Of a stretch of DNA of 64,000 nt, positions 9,109 through 17,259 are shown in pieces. Each line of letters starts with the position of its first letter. Within the stretch, counting starts at the first letter, position 1. The translations under genes were made by a program, and so were the position numbers. The DNA is from UBA9926 sp913064795. Its GTDB lineage: Bacteria; Pseudomonadota; Gammaproteobacteria; Pseudomonadales; Azotimanducaceae. The notes beneath the pieces were generated by a model. That model worked only from the letters and a program-made list of their open reading frames with translations, had not been told where the DNA came from and searched no databases. The stretch covers positions 62,001 to 126,000 of the forward strand of contig JBJKZD010000008.1 in assembly GCA_045560765.1 (NCBI GenBank). Reading direction: 5' to 3'.

Positions 9109-9954
9109 TTATTGTGGGCCGAGTGCTCGACCAATATTGTCTGGGGCAAGCGGTTTCTGCTCCGTCGGTGGCCAGGCCTGGGGCAGCCCAGCGCCTGTCA
9201 CGAGATCCCCGACGGCCACATTTGCTCGGTCCAGGGGAAAGCTCGGCCATGGCTTTGTCCTTCGGGCATCGCCATCGAGAAAAACAATCGTGAAAGCTCT
9301 TCGTGTATGGTCTGAGGTATTGGCTGACGCCCCGTGAACTGTCATACCGTGATGCCAGACGACGCTGCCCGGACTGATTGGGATCGTCTCGAGCGCGGCA
9401 CCGTCTAATGCTGGGTCCTTTAATATGTCGTAGGGTGCCGTTGAGTGCGTGATATCAACAACTTTGAGTCGGCCCGCTTTATGAGAACCCGGCACGTAAG
9501 CCATCGCGCCATTACCTGAATGAATTTCATCGAAGGGAATCCAGGCGCTCACCATGGGTGAGTCGCTAATGGGCCAAAAGGGTTGGTCCTGATGGGGCGT
9601 TGTTTCCTGACCGCCTGCTTCCTTGTAGAGCGCCTGATCCTGCCAGAGCGTAACTCGCTCCACACCCAGCAATTGTGCGGCGATTCCAGCAAGGCCCGAA
9701 TGCAGACTGAGATCCACGACCCTCGGTTCAGTTTCCCAGAGCCGCATACATTGAATGAAAGATTGCTCATACCGATTTTTCTCAGAAAGGCCTCGAGGGT
9801 CCCCGGTCCTTCGTCGATCCACCGCAGTGTCGATTGCGTCGCTGTATTTGAGGATTTCGTCCGCCGTAAGGACCTCAGGAGTCACGACGAACCCTTTGAG
9901 CAAAAAGGTTGTGATGAGTTCCTTAGGAATGACAATTGGGTATGATTCGTTCAT
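9109..9954 (-). CDS. Phytanoyl-CoA dioxygenase (PhyH) family protein
   Basis: A 281-residue Fe(II)/2-oxoglutarate-dependent hydroxylase. The iron site is visible as TPHQDQPFWP (H and D of the HxD motif) and the distal histidine in WHHGMTVHGAS; RRAFTIVF carries the arginine expected to bind 2-oxoglutarate. Length fits the family. It is the last gene of a minus-strand run: nucleoside hydrolase, sulfatase, then this gene 28 bp downstream. The context suggests breakdown of a small sulfated or glycosylated metabolite rather than phytanic acid, but that is inference. The ribosome site is weak. Confidence 0.88.
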   Translation of the reverse strand: MNESYPIVIPKELITTFLLKGFVVTPEVLTADEILKYSDAIDTAVDRRRTGDPRGLSEKNRYEQSFIQCMRLWETEPRVVDLSLHSGLAGIAAQLLGVERVTLWQDQALYKEAGGQETTPHQDQPFWPISDSPMVSAWIPFDEIHSGNGAMAYVPGSHKAGRLKVVDITHSTAPYDILKDPALDGAALETIPISPGSVVWHHGMTVHGASANTSDHTRRAFTIVFLDGDARRTKPWPSFPLDRANVAVGDLVTGAGLPQAWPPTEQKPLAPDNIGRALGPQ

Positions 9955-9982
9955 CGATATGTTCTTTAACTATCTGAAATTA

Positions 9983-11398
9983 TTACAAAAGAGACCAATC
10001 TGGTTCTGACTCTGGATGGCTGAGTGCCCCCGCTGCATTGCGAATCACCCGTCGTTGTGAATCGAGCCAATGCTTCCAATCGGTACAAGGTACAAGTGCG
10101 TCTCTCCGCACCGCCTGATGAGTCTGGAGCTGTTCTTCGAGACGATTTTGTTCTGGGAGACCCCGTCCAGCCAGGTCGTTCATCTGAAGCGGGTCTTCAA
10201 AACGGTCATAAAGCTCGGTTCGACCGTTGAGCCATGTGGCATAGGTGTACTGTTGGGTTCTAACACCGCGCCATTCCGCACCGTCTTGAAACCAGTCAAA
10301 CCACTTTGAAAAATTCATGATGAAGGCGCTGTCTTCGATATTGGGGGAAAGCCACTGTTTGGAAAGGTTGGTTCCTTCGATACTTTTAGGTACGGGCAAG
10401 CCAGCAAGGCCACAGAGTGATGGAAAAAAATCAACCATATTCGTGATCTGATCAGTATGACCAGGCCTGATGTGTCCAGGGTAGCGAATGATGGCAGGAA
10501 TGCGTAGTGACGCCTCATAGGGATTTTTCTTGGACCAAGGATTAACGCCTTGGGAGCCGCCTTGGGTGCCATGGTCCGAGGCAAATAATACGATGGTGTT
10601 GTCGGCGAGGTTGTTCTGGTCCAGATAATCCAGAAGCCTGCCCAGCATATCGTCAATGGCAATGATCATGGCCAAATAATGTCGATACATCACCTTCGAG
10701 GCGGCCTGTAGTGCCTCAGGAACGTTGGCAGGGAGGGTTATCTGCTCGGGTACTCGGTCATAGCAACTTTGAGGCGCAAACTGTAACGGTGTGTAATGGG
10801 GCGGGTGCGGTGATAAAAACAGTAAGAAGGGGTTATCTCCAGCGGTATCCATAAATTCGAAACCGTAATCAAGAAGGCCGTCCGTTTCGTAGCCTTTCCA
10901 GCGTTCATAGTTCCAATCTTCCTTGTGAACGAAGCCATCAAAATAAACCATGTGTTGATTGTAGGCCCGCCAATAATCAAAGCCGAGTCGGTCGCGACCT
11001 TCCGGGACCCAATCGGGTTGCATTGGCATGCGGTCAAGGGCTGGCCAGTGCCCCGTGTGGAGGTGCCATTTTCCAACCCAAGCGGTTTTGTAGCCCCAGT
11101 GCCGAAAGGTGTCGCCGATCGAAATTTCGGAGTGGCGTGTTCGGGTACTGTTAATCAAATGCCCGGTTGTTTGAGGATACCGGCCCGTAACTAACATCGC
11201 CCGAGCGGGCGTGCAGACCGGGCAATTAGAGACAGCTTGATCAAGGACTAAGCCCTCGCCAGCGAGTCGATTGATATTCGGAGTCTCGATCTGGTGTTCA
11301 CCGTAGATCGGGAGCGACAGCGCGCGAAGTTGGTCCGGGAATAAGACAACGACATTCGGGCGATTCTGATCGGATTCCATAACGGAATTTTTACTCAT
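9983..11398 (-). CDS. Formylglycine sulfatase, cytoplasmic
   Basis: A type I sulfatase of 471 residues. The CTPAR motif supplies the cysteine (residue 62) that must be converted to formylglycine; metal-site motifs VVVLFPDQLR near the N-terminus and FASDHGTQGG later are intact. There is no signal peptide, so the enzyme is probably cytoplasmic, like choline-sulfatase and phosphonate/arylsulfatase relatives. The ATG at 11398 forms an ATGA overlap with the stop of the upstream nucleoside hydrolase, indicating translational coupling. A maturase (FGE or anSME) is not in the window. The substrate is unknown; the neighbours argue for a sulfated small molecule. Confidence 0.9.
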   Translation of the reverse strand: MSKNSVMESDQNRPNVVVLFPDQLRALSLPIYGEHQIETPNINRLAGEGLVLDQAVSNCPVCTPARAMLVTGRYPQTTGHLINSTRTRHSEISIGDTFRHWGYKTAWVGKWHLHTGHWPALDRMPMQPDWVPEGRDRLGFDYWRAYNQHMVYFDGFVHKEDWNYERWKGYETDGLLDYGFEFMDTAGDNPFLLFLSPHPPHYTPLQFAPQSCYDRVPEQITLPANVPEALQAASKVMYRHYLAMIIAIDDMLGRLLDYLDQNNLADNTIVLFASDHGTQGGSQGVNPWSKKNPYEASLRIPAIIRYPGHIRPGHTDQITNMVDFFPSLCGLAGLPVPKSIEGTNLSKQWLSPNIEDSAFIMNFSKWFDWFQDGAEWRGVRTQQYTYATWLNGRTELYDRFEDPLQMNDLAGRGLPEQNRLEEQLQTHQAVRRDALVPCTDWKHWLDSQRRVIRNAAGALSHPESEPDWSLL

Positions 11399-12297
11399 CC
11401 GAGCCTCAAAGTGATCAGATCTAAAAAAGCCTCCTGATTGCGCCATTGTGTGGCGCACTGCACCGGGTCGCCCTCAGGGTCGATCAGTGTTTTGCCGTCG
11501 CGTGTAATCAGAATATTAAGGGTTTCAATCTCGAGGAAATCCGTCGAAAACGCGAGGTAAACAGCCACAACATCGTAAAGGATTGAGCTCTGTTGGGTCA
11601 TGTCGAGGGTTTTAAGCAAAGGCCAATCACTGACCGCGCGCCCCCAGCCATAATGATTGGCAAGCACAGCTTGGGTGAGCGGGTTCTCACTCTCGGTGAG
11701 CGCTTTAAATCGATGTCCCTTGAGCGCGATGATGCCGCAGGTGTCCAAAGGAGTGATTACCTTTTCCCATGGCGCTTCAAAGACTGCTCGACAAGACAGG
11801 GTATGCTGTTTGACATTGAACTCTCTCATGGGTTTCGGGGCACCGAGGTAACCTCTGCGAAGACTGCCATGCATACCAATAAAGCGGGCATTGTGGGCGA
11901 TGTCAGGGGCCCGAGACAGTGCGGCCGCAATATTCGGTAAAGGTCCAATCGCGATCAGGGAGACCGGTGATGTGCTCGCCCTGATCGTGTCACAGATTGC
12001 GCCGATTCCGTCGGTGATCACCTTGCCGGAATAGTCGTCGAGTGAATAGTCTCCCAGCCATTCACTGTGCGTGAACGCGTTGTGATCGAGGGGAATCCCA
12101 ATGCCGATTGGGATGTCGGTTCTTCCTGCGATCTCTAACAGTTTTGCCACGATTCGGGCGCGATAGTGGGTGTCTCCTGTCGTCGTCGTGATGAGCTTAA
12201 CCTCGAACTCAGGGCATCGCAGTAAAAAGGCGAGGGCCCAGACGTCGTCTACGTCAAAGCCAATATCAGTGTCCAAAATCACAGGAATGGGCATCAC
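11395..12297 (-). CDS. Inosine-uridine preferring nucleoside hydrolase family (IUNH)
   Basis: This 300-residue enzyme is expected to hydrolyse an N-glycosidic bond of a ribonucleoside. The calcium-binding N-terminal signature DTDIGFDVDDVWAL is complete, and the second aspartate (SILYDVVAV) is present. GGAGG is well placed for either the GTG at 12297 or the ATG three bases in. It is the first gene of a run with the sulfatase (4-bp overlap) and the PhyH dioxygenase. Nucleobase preference cannot be judged from sequence. Confidence 0.9.
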   Translation of the reverse strand: MMPIPVILDTDIGFDVDDVWALAFLLRCPEFEVKLITTTTGDTHYRARIVAKLLEIAGRTDIPIGIGIPLDHNAFTHSEWLGDYSLDDYSGKVITDGIGAICDTIRASTSPVSLIAIGPLPNIAAALSRAPDIAHNARFIGMHGSLRRGYLGAPKPMREFNVKQHTLSCRAVFEAPWEKVITPLDTCGIIALKGHRFKALTESENPLTQAVLANHYGWGRAVSDWPLLKTLDMTQQSSILYDVVAVYLAFSTDFLEIETLNILITRDGKTLIDPEGDPVQCATQWRNQEAFLDLITLRLG

Positions 12298-12706
12298 TTA
12301 AGACCTCCGGTTGGGGGCGACGACGGGAATCATTGATTGTTACTGCCCTAGCGCACACAGACTGATTTCAAATGACTAAGGATAGTGACAGCTTCTGTTA
12401 TGGGGCTCAAGACTGTGGTGTTCTAGGCGATCTGCCGCATGCAATGGCATTTTGAGTTGATTCTTCAAGGTGGAGATTTAAGCCTGGTTGGGTCTAGGGG
12501 GTTCTAGAAACGCTGAGACATCAGAATATTCGCGGCTCGGGTTCAAGCGGCGTCGGACCGCCTTGAGGACGTCCTCTATTTTTGAGCTTTCTCAAGTTAG
12601 AGGGTTCATCAGGAAATAGTCTGCATTTGAAGCTTTAAGTTTTAAGCCGTTGAGCAAGGAATCTTCGTCAAATTTTCGTGCAAGGTCTTTATCTAAAGCT
12701 TCCATT

Positions 12707-12762
12707 CAAGCACTTCTTATCGAACACTTTTTATCAAGCACTTCTTGGCAAGCTTAAGCTTT
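12707..12762. repeat. Degenerate 14-bp tandem repeat in the 12298-12824 spacer
   Basis: Three clean units of 14 bp with core CAAGCACTTCTTAT occupy 12707-12748 (the second differs by a few bases), and a fourth degenerate unit reaches 12762. The spacer around it is T-rich with scattered AAGCTTT motifs. No gene was recognised in this 527-bp gap. The unit length is close to that of three other intergenic arrays in the window. Confidence 0.7.
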
Positions 12763-12824
12763 TAAGGGTAAGGCTTTGATTCACTGAGGGTCACCGCAAT
12801 AGCGTTCTCGTCAACTGGGGTGGC

Positions 12825-13592
12825 TTAGAATCCAACCTGTTTGGTGTAGCCGCCATCGACGACGACATTTGCGCCATTGACCCAGCTCGCTCGGGGAGAG
12901 GCCAGAAAAGCAACCACATCAGCGATTTCATCACCCGTGCCCATCCTTTGAGTGGGGTGTTGCAAACGATCCCGTTCATAAAGTGCCGGCATGCGGTCTC
13001 TGATGTCGTCCCATCGGCCTTGCTCAATCATGATTGGGCCGGGTGACACAGTGTTGGCGCGAATACCTTCGGGTCCCCATCGTTGAGCCAATTGCGCAAT
13101 CAAATTAATGGTTGCTGCCTTGCTCGCACCATAGCTTGGACTGATGGGGACATCGTGATGCTCAATGGCGGTAATGGTTGCGATCTGAACGATTGCGGCC
13201 GCTTTCGATTGTGTCAGAAAGGGCTTGGCCGCCTCGTAAAACATGGCTGAGCCCAGGATATCGACCTCAAAGCTCTTTTGCCAAGGCTGAGGGCCTTCAC
13301 CATGTTGGCCACTGGCGCTGGCATTGCCTACGCAAATATCGATACCGCCGAGGGAGGATCCCGCGTTCTTAACCCAGTTTTTGATCTGATCAACATCTGA
13401 GCAGTCGCACACCTGTCCAATGACCGGGCCGACAGCCGACAAAGCGTCGATTGCCTGATCGAGTTCATCTTGGACGCGGCAACAAATGCTAATTTGTGCG
13501 CCTTCCTCAAGCAAGCGTCGAGCAATGAATAGACCGATGCCCTTATGTCCCGCCGAAACCAGTGCCTTTTTTCCTGTAAGTTCTAGATCCAT
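12825..13592 (-). CDS. SDR family oxidoreductase
   Basis: A classical short-chain dehydrogenase of 255 residues. The nucleotide-binding loop appears as SAGHKGIGLF (a variant of TGxxxGIG), the active site as YGASKAATI with an upstream serine region, and the C-terminal ASWVNGANVVVDGGY is typical. An arginine after the second strand (CCRVQDE) hints at NADP preference. GAGG lies 5 bases before the ATG. It follows the phosphotransferase gene by 66 bp on the same strand, so they probably share a transcript. The substrate is unknown. Confidence 0.9.
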   Translation of the reverse strand: MDLELTGKKALVSAGHKGIGLFIARRLLEEGAQISICCRVQDELDQAIDALSAVGPVIGQVCDCSDVDQIKNWVKNAGSSLGGIDICVGNASASGQHGEGPQPWQKSFEVDILGSAMFYEAAKPFLTQSKAAAIVQIATITAIEHHDVPISPSYGASKAATINLIAQLAQRWGPEGIRANTVSPGPIMIEQGRWDDIRDRMPALYERDRLQHPTQRMGTGDEIADVVAFLASPRASWVNGANVVVDGGYTKQVGF

Positions 13593-13658
13593 ATGAGCCT
13601 CTGTAGTTGCTGTTGATGAGGTTGCGGTTGATGATGTTCCAGTCGCTGGGCAGACCCC

Positions 13659-14699
13659 CTAGGACTGTATAAGGGAAAAAGCATCGATCTCGAGTAAAGC
13701 CCTGAACGTGTTTTTGACAATGGTTTCACCAAGCTTGCGCCCGCGCTCATTACCCAAATCGAGGGTGCCTGCGATCACGACGGCATAGCAAATCAAGTAG
13801 AGCGCGCAGACGACGTATCTCTGTCGACAGTGCTCAAGGTCATAATCGATCCCCTGCTGGGTCAGTTCGGTATGGTAGAAAGCGACGAGGTCTTCTTGGC
13901 CTCTGACTGCCTCGGGCACGCTCTGGGTCAGAAAGTACGCCAGGTCTTGCTCCGGCGCAGAAGTGCAGATCGACTGCCAATCTACGATCGTCACGCCGCC
14001 GTCTTTAAAAAATATGTTGTCGAGTCGCATATCTGCGTGGGTAACGCATACAGGTGGCAGACACATGGTGGCGAGTAGGTCAGCGATATGGGCTGGGATT
14101 TGGGCTGCCGCAAGGCGAATCGATTCGGGAATTTCTTCTCCGAATTGTTCGAGTACCACGGGCCAGCCAATTGGATAAGTCGCCGTCATTCCGTCGATCT
14201 GTTGTTGGCCGCCATGAGAGGGCAGGCCCTGAAAACCTTCGGCCTGCCAGCCGCTGGCATGAAAACGCGCGAGTGCCCGGATCACAGCTTTGGCCTCTTC
14301 TAGGTTGCAACCTTTGATTTGATCGCCAATTTCCCATTCCACCAGATCCTCAAGTAAAACCACGAAACCTTTAGTCTCAGGATCAAACGCGCTGAAGTAG
14401 CAGTGGGGCGCCTCCACCGCGAGGTCTCTAGCATAGCGCTGGTAAAATTTGACCTCTTTTTCATACATGTCATAGAGGTTGGCGCCGTCTCGATTGACCT
14501 CAGAAGGCGATGGAAACTTGGCGATCAAAGAGTTGGGCTCGCCGTCGGGCGTCTCGATATTAAGGCGCATCACCCAGGACATGACGCCAGTGCCTTCGCT
14601 GAAGAAAGCAATATTAAAGTTACTCACCGGCGTCCCGAGTACTTCGGTGAGCCACTCGTTCGTGAGATGGTCTGGGTGTTGAGGGAAGTCGGTCGTCAT
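13659..14699 (-). CDS. Aminoglycoside-phosphotransferase-like kinase (APH/ecdysteroid kinase-like)
   Basis: A 346-residue small-molecule kinase of the protein-kinase-like fold. The Brenner motif is VTHADMRLDNIFF, with the catalytic aspartate, and VTIVDWQS supplies the metal-binding aspartate. The N-lobe lysine is probably in LIAKFPSP. Proteins like this in marine and soil bacteria are often beside acyl-CoA dehydrogenases and SDRs and rarely confer drug resistance. It heads a minus-strand pair with the SDR. The phosphorylated substrate is unknown. Confidence 0.85.
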   Translation of the reverse strand: MTTDFPQHPDHLTNEWLTEVLGTPVSNFNIAFFSEGTGVMSWVMRLNIETPDGEPNSLIAKFPSPSEVNRDGANLYDMYEKEVKFYQRYARDLAVEAPHCYFSAFDPETKGFVVLLEDLVEWEIGDQIKGCNLEEAKAVIRALARFHASGWQAEGFQGLPSHGGQQQIDGMTATYPIGWPVVLEQFGEEIPESIRLAAAQIPAHIADLLATMCLPPVCVTHADMRLDNIFFKDGGVTIVDWQSICTSAPEQDLAYFLTQSVPEAVRGQEDLVAFYHTELTQQGIDYDLEHCRQRYVVCALYLICYAVVIAGTLDLGNERGRKLGETIVKNTFRALLEIDAFSLIQS

Positions 14700-14995
14700 A
14701 AGGGTCCAGGGGTGTCGAGACGTGACAGAAGATTACGCGGGGTGGCCAAGTCGGTCCAGACATTTTCCGAATAAAATGTACTGATTAACCGCTGACACAC
14801 ACTGTTCATGTGGCCCGTTTATGCGCGACGTTAATGAGATCATTGCGATCTGATGAGCGCAGCCATGTGCTGAGTATCTGGCCCTCTCCCTTTGCCGAAG
14901 CCCAATACCGACTAGCTGGTCAAGAACGCGCAAGGTAAGCTGTTTTCGCTTGGCTCGCTTCTTAGGGTTTGTTAGAACTCGTTGAGAGGGGCGTT

Positions 14996-15011
14996 AGCCT
15001 CGGGCGAGGCT
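14996..15011. other. Hairpin in the 14700-15294 spacer
   Basis: AGCCTC-GGGC-GAGGCT is a perfect 6-bp stem with a GNRA-unlike tetraloop. No T-run follows on either strand. It lies between the divergent phosphotransferase and acetyltransferase genes. The rest of the 595-bp spacer holds a tandem repeat and no convincing gene, although a short open frame with a fair ribosome site runs from 15168 to 15290. Confidence 0.4.
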
Positions 15012-15067
15012 GCTCATTGTTTAGCGAGATGGCAGCATGTCCAGCCGCTCGAATATCAGAAAGCAAT

Positions 15068-15127
15068 GCTATAAGAAACAGTGCGATAAGAAGCAGTGCG
15101 ATAAGAAGCGAAACGACAAGAAACAAA
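15068..15127. repeat. Degenerate 15-bp tandem repeat
   Basis: Four units of 15 bp with core GCGATAAGAAGCAGT run from 15068 to 15127. The second and third differ at only a few positions; the fourth is more diverged, and AAGCTTTAAAAAAG follows. It lies 170 bp upstream of the acetyltransferase start. The purine-rich strand is the plus strand. There are no spacers, so it is not a CRISPR array. Confidence 0.75.
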
Positions 15128-15294
15128 GCTTTAAAAAAGTAAAGCGTTAAATAGCCAAGGGGTTAAAATGCTCACAGATCACGAAGGTTGGTCTACTGCC
15201 CTTGTCGTTGGTGGCGTGGCGAATCGACCATTGGCTGAGTCGGGTGCTCACCCGGGGCGGTTTTGCCGATCAAACGACACGAGGAGATAAGGAT

Positions 15295-15726
15295 TTGGAG
15301 GGCATTGAGCTTGTTGAACTCACCGCTGAGTCTTGTGCGCTTCTAAACCAGGTCGCGAGCGAAGTGTTTGATTTCGAAGTGGATCCAATTCAGTTAGCGG
15401 CTTTTATCGAGGATCCTCGTCACGTGATGGTTTTGGCAGTCAAGAACCGCTGGGTTGTTGGGATGGGGTCTGCTGTTGAGTATTTCCATCCCGATAAAAC
15501 CCCCCAGTTGTGGATTAATGAGGTTGGGGTGGGCGTTGATTATCGGGGTTATCGGATTGGGGTTATGATTACTGAGTGGTTGATTCATCGAGCAAAAGCG
15601 CTGGAGTGCAGTGCAGTTTGGCTCGCGACTGAAGCGGATAATGCGTCCGCTGAGCGGTGCTACCAGCGGGTCCAGCCACGGCCAACCAGCTCGTCGGTTG
15701 TCATGTATGATTTTAAACTTGATTAG
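15295..15726 (+). CDS. GNAT family N-acetyltransferase
   Basis: The protein has 143 residues with the acetyl-CoA binding signature VGVDYRGYRIGVMITEWLI (motif A) and the downstream WLATEADNASAERCYQRV (motif B). GAGGAG at 15281-15286 stands 8 bases before a TTG at 15295, and the protein from there (MEGIELVELTAES) begins at the usual first strand; the open frame upstream to 15202 looks non-coding. The acceptor substrate is unknown. The gene is followed by a 156-bp gap before the Rieske oxygenase. Confidence 0.85.
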   Translation: MEGIELVELTAESCALLNQVASEVFDFEVDPIQLAAFIEDPRHVMVLAVKNRWVVGMGSAVEYFHPDKTPQLWINEVGVGVDYRGYRIGVMITEWLIHRAKALECSAVWLATEADNASAERCYQRVQPRPTSSSVVMYDFKLD

Positions 15727-15882
15727 GCGCAATAGCCGGTTCACCGAAAGTCAGAAGTGGGTCACTGGAATCAGTACATTTTAGAACTCACCGAAGGAGG
15801 ACGCTGGGTAGGGGCAGCTCGGTCGGAGTGATGGATTGGGGTCTAAGCGATTTAATTCGGTCTTATCAGCAAGAGGATTTTT

Positions 15883-17259
15883 ATGAGTCAACAAGATTTT
15901 GATGTGCATGCCCGTTTCAAAGGAGAGTCCTACCAGGACATTCTAGACCGAGACTCTCGTCCGGTCCCTGAATGTCTGCGCTTGCAAGAGGCGCCTTATC
16001 TGGGCAGTGAATCGATTCCTGCCGAGCACTATACCGACCCTCAAAGATTCAAGCTCGAAGTCGAAAAAATGTGGATGAAGACTTGGCAAATGGCCTGTCG
16101 GCTTGAAGAAATTCCGAACGTCGGAGATTTTCAGATCTACGAGATCATCGACCAATCTGTATTGGTGGTTCGGTCGGAATCTGACCGCGTGCAAGCATTT
16201 TATAATTCATGCCTACACCGTGGCCGTAAACTCGCGACTCAGCCTGGCCACAAAGCGGAATTCCGTTGTCCGTTTCATGGGTTTTGCTGGCAATTGAATG
16301 GCGATTTCAAAGAGAGTCCCTCGCCTTGGGATTACCAGCACCTCACCGACGAGATGCTGCAGCTTCCTGAGCTTCAGGTGGGTACCTGGGGCGGCTTCGT
16401 CTTTGTTAATTTTGATGTATCTGCTAAGCCTTTGATGGAGGTGATTGGGCCGCTGGACTGGCACTTTAAAGACTGGCATTTAGAAGATCGTTTTATTAAA
16501 TATCATGTGGCCAAGGTGGTGCCGTGCAATTGGAAAGTGATCGCCGAGGCTTTTATGGAATCCCAGCATGCACCAATAACGCATCCGCAGATCATGACCC
16601 ATGTGACCGACGTCAATTCCCAGTACGATGTTTTTTCTGATTATGTCACGCGTCAAATCAGCGCTGGCGCCGAACCGAGTCCACTGCTTGATCGCAGGGA
16701 TGTACCGGAATCACGAATCCTCGATGACATGATGTCTCGGCGGTACAAACAGTTCAGCGACGTCTCTGAATTGCCCGACAATACAACGGCGCGGCGCTAT
16801 GTCGCGCAAAGTGCTCGGGATAATTTGAATCAACAAACGGGCTATGACTATGAAGGTTATTCGGATGCCGAGATGCTCGATTCTATTCTCTATAACGTGT
16901 TTCCTAATTTTTCAGTATGGGGCGGGATGAAACCGACTCGAGTTTATCGTTGGCGCCCCAACGGTAACGATGTCGACAGTGCCATCATGGAAATCTACCA
17001 GCTTGATTTGGTTCCAAAGGGGCAGGATCGGCCCAAGCCCTCACCGCTTCGCACCCTGACCGATGCCCAGCGATGGTCAGATGCTGAGGAGCTTGGTGGT
17101 CTTGGCACCATTGCCGATCAGGACATGGGTAACCTGCCTTTTGTGCAAGAAGGGCTCAAGGCCTCGGGCAATCATCAGGTGCAATTCGCAAACTATCAAG
17201 ATATGCGAATCCGGCAGCACCACATTATGATTCAACGGTATATCGACGGGGACTTCTGA
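15883..17259 (+). CDS. Rieske [2Fe-2S] aromatic ring-hydroxylating oxygenase, alpha-type subunit
   Basis: A 458-residue terminal oxygenase. The Rieske ligands are C110, H112, C129 and H132 (CLHRG and CPFHG). The catalytic domain has EAFMESQHAPITHPQ, carrying the two histidines for mononuclear iron. AGAGGAT precedes the ATG. No beta subunit, ferredoxin or reductase is nearby, so electrons must come from elsewhere, as in many single-component marine homologues. Its TGA overlaps the ATG of the next gene (TGATG), so the two are translationally coupled. The substrate is unknown. Confidence 0.92.
   Translation: MSQQDFDVHARFKGESYQDILDRDSRPVPECLRLQEAPYLGSESIPAEHYTDPQRFKLEVEKMWMKTWQMACRLEEIPNVGDFQIYEIIDQSVLVVRSESDRVQAFYNSCLHRGRKLATQPGHKAEFRCPFHGFCWQLNGDFKESPSPWDYQHLTDEMLQLPELQVGTWGGFVFVNFDVSAKPLMEVIGPLDWHFKDWHLEDRFIKYHVAKVVPCNWKVIAEAFMESQHAPITHPQIMTHVTDVNSQYDVFSDYVTRQISAGAEPSPLLDRRDVPESRILDDMMSRRYKQFSDVSELPDNTTARRYVAQSARDNLNQQTGYDYEGYSDAEMLDSILYNVFPNFSVWGGMKPTRVYRWRPNGNDVDSAIMEIYQLDLVPKGQDRPKPSPLRTLTDAQRWSDAEELGGLGTIADQDMGNLPFVQEGLKASGNHQVQFANYQDMRIRQHHIMIQRYIDGDF

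Noticed and set aside
15168..15290. 40-residue frame upstream of the acetyltransferase
   Set aside because: It has a fair start context but its sequence has no family and overlaps the acetyltransferase ribosome site; a leader role cannot be shown.
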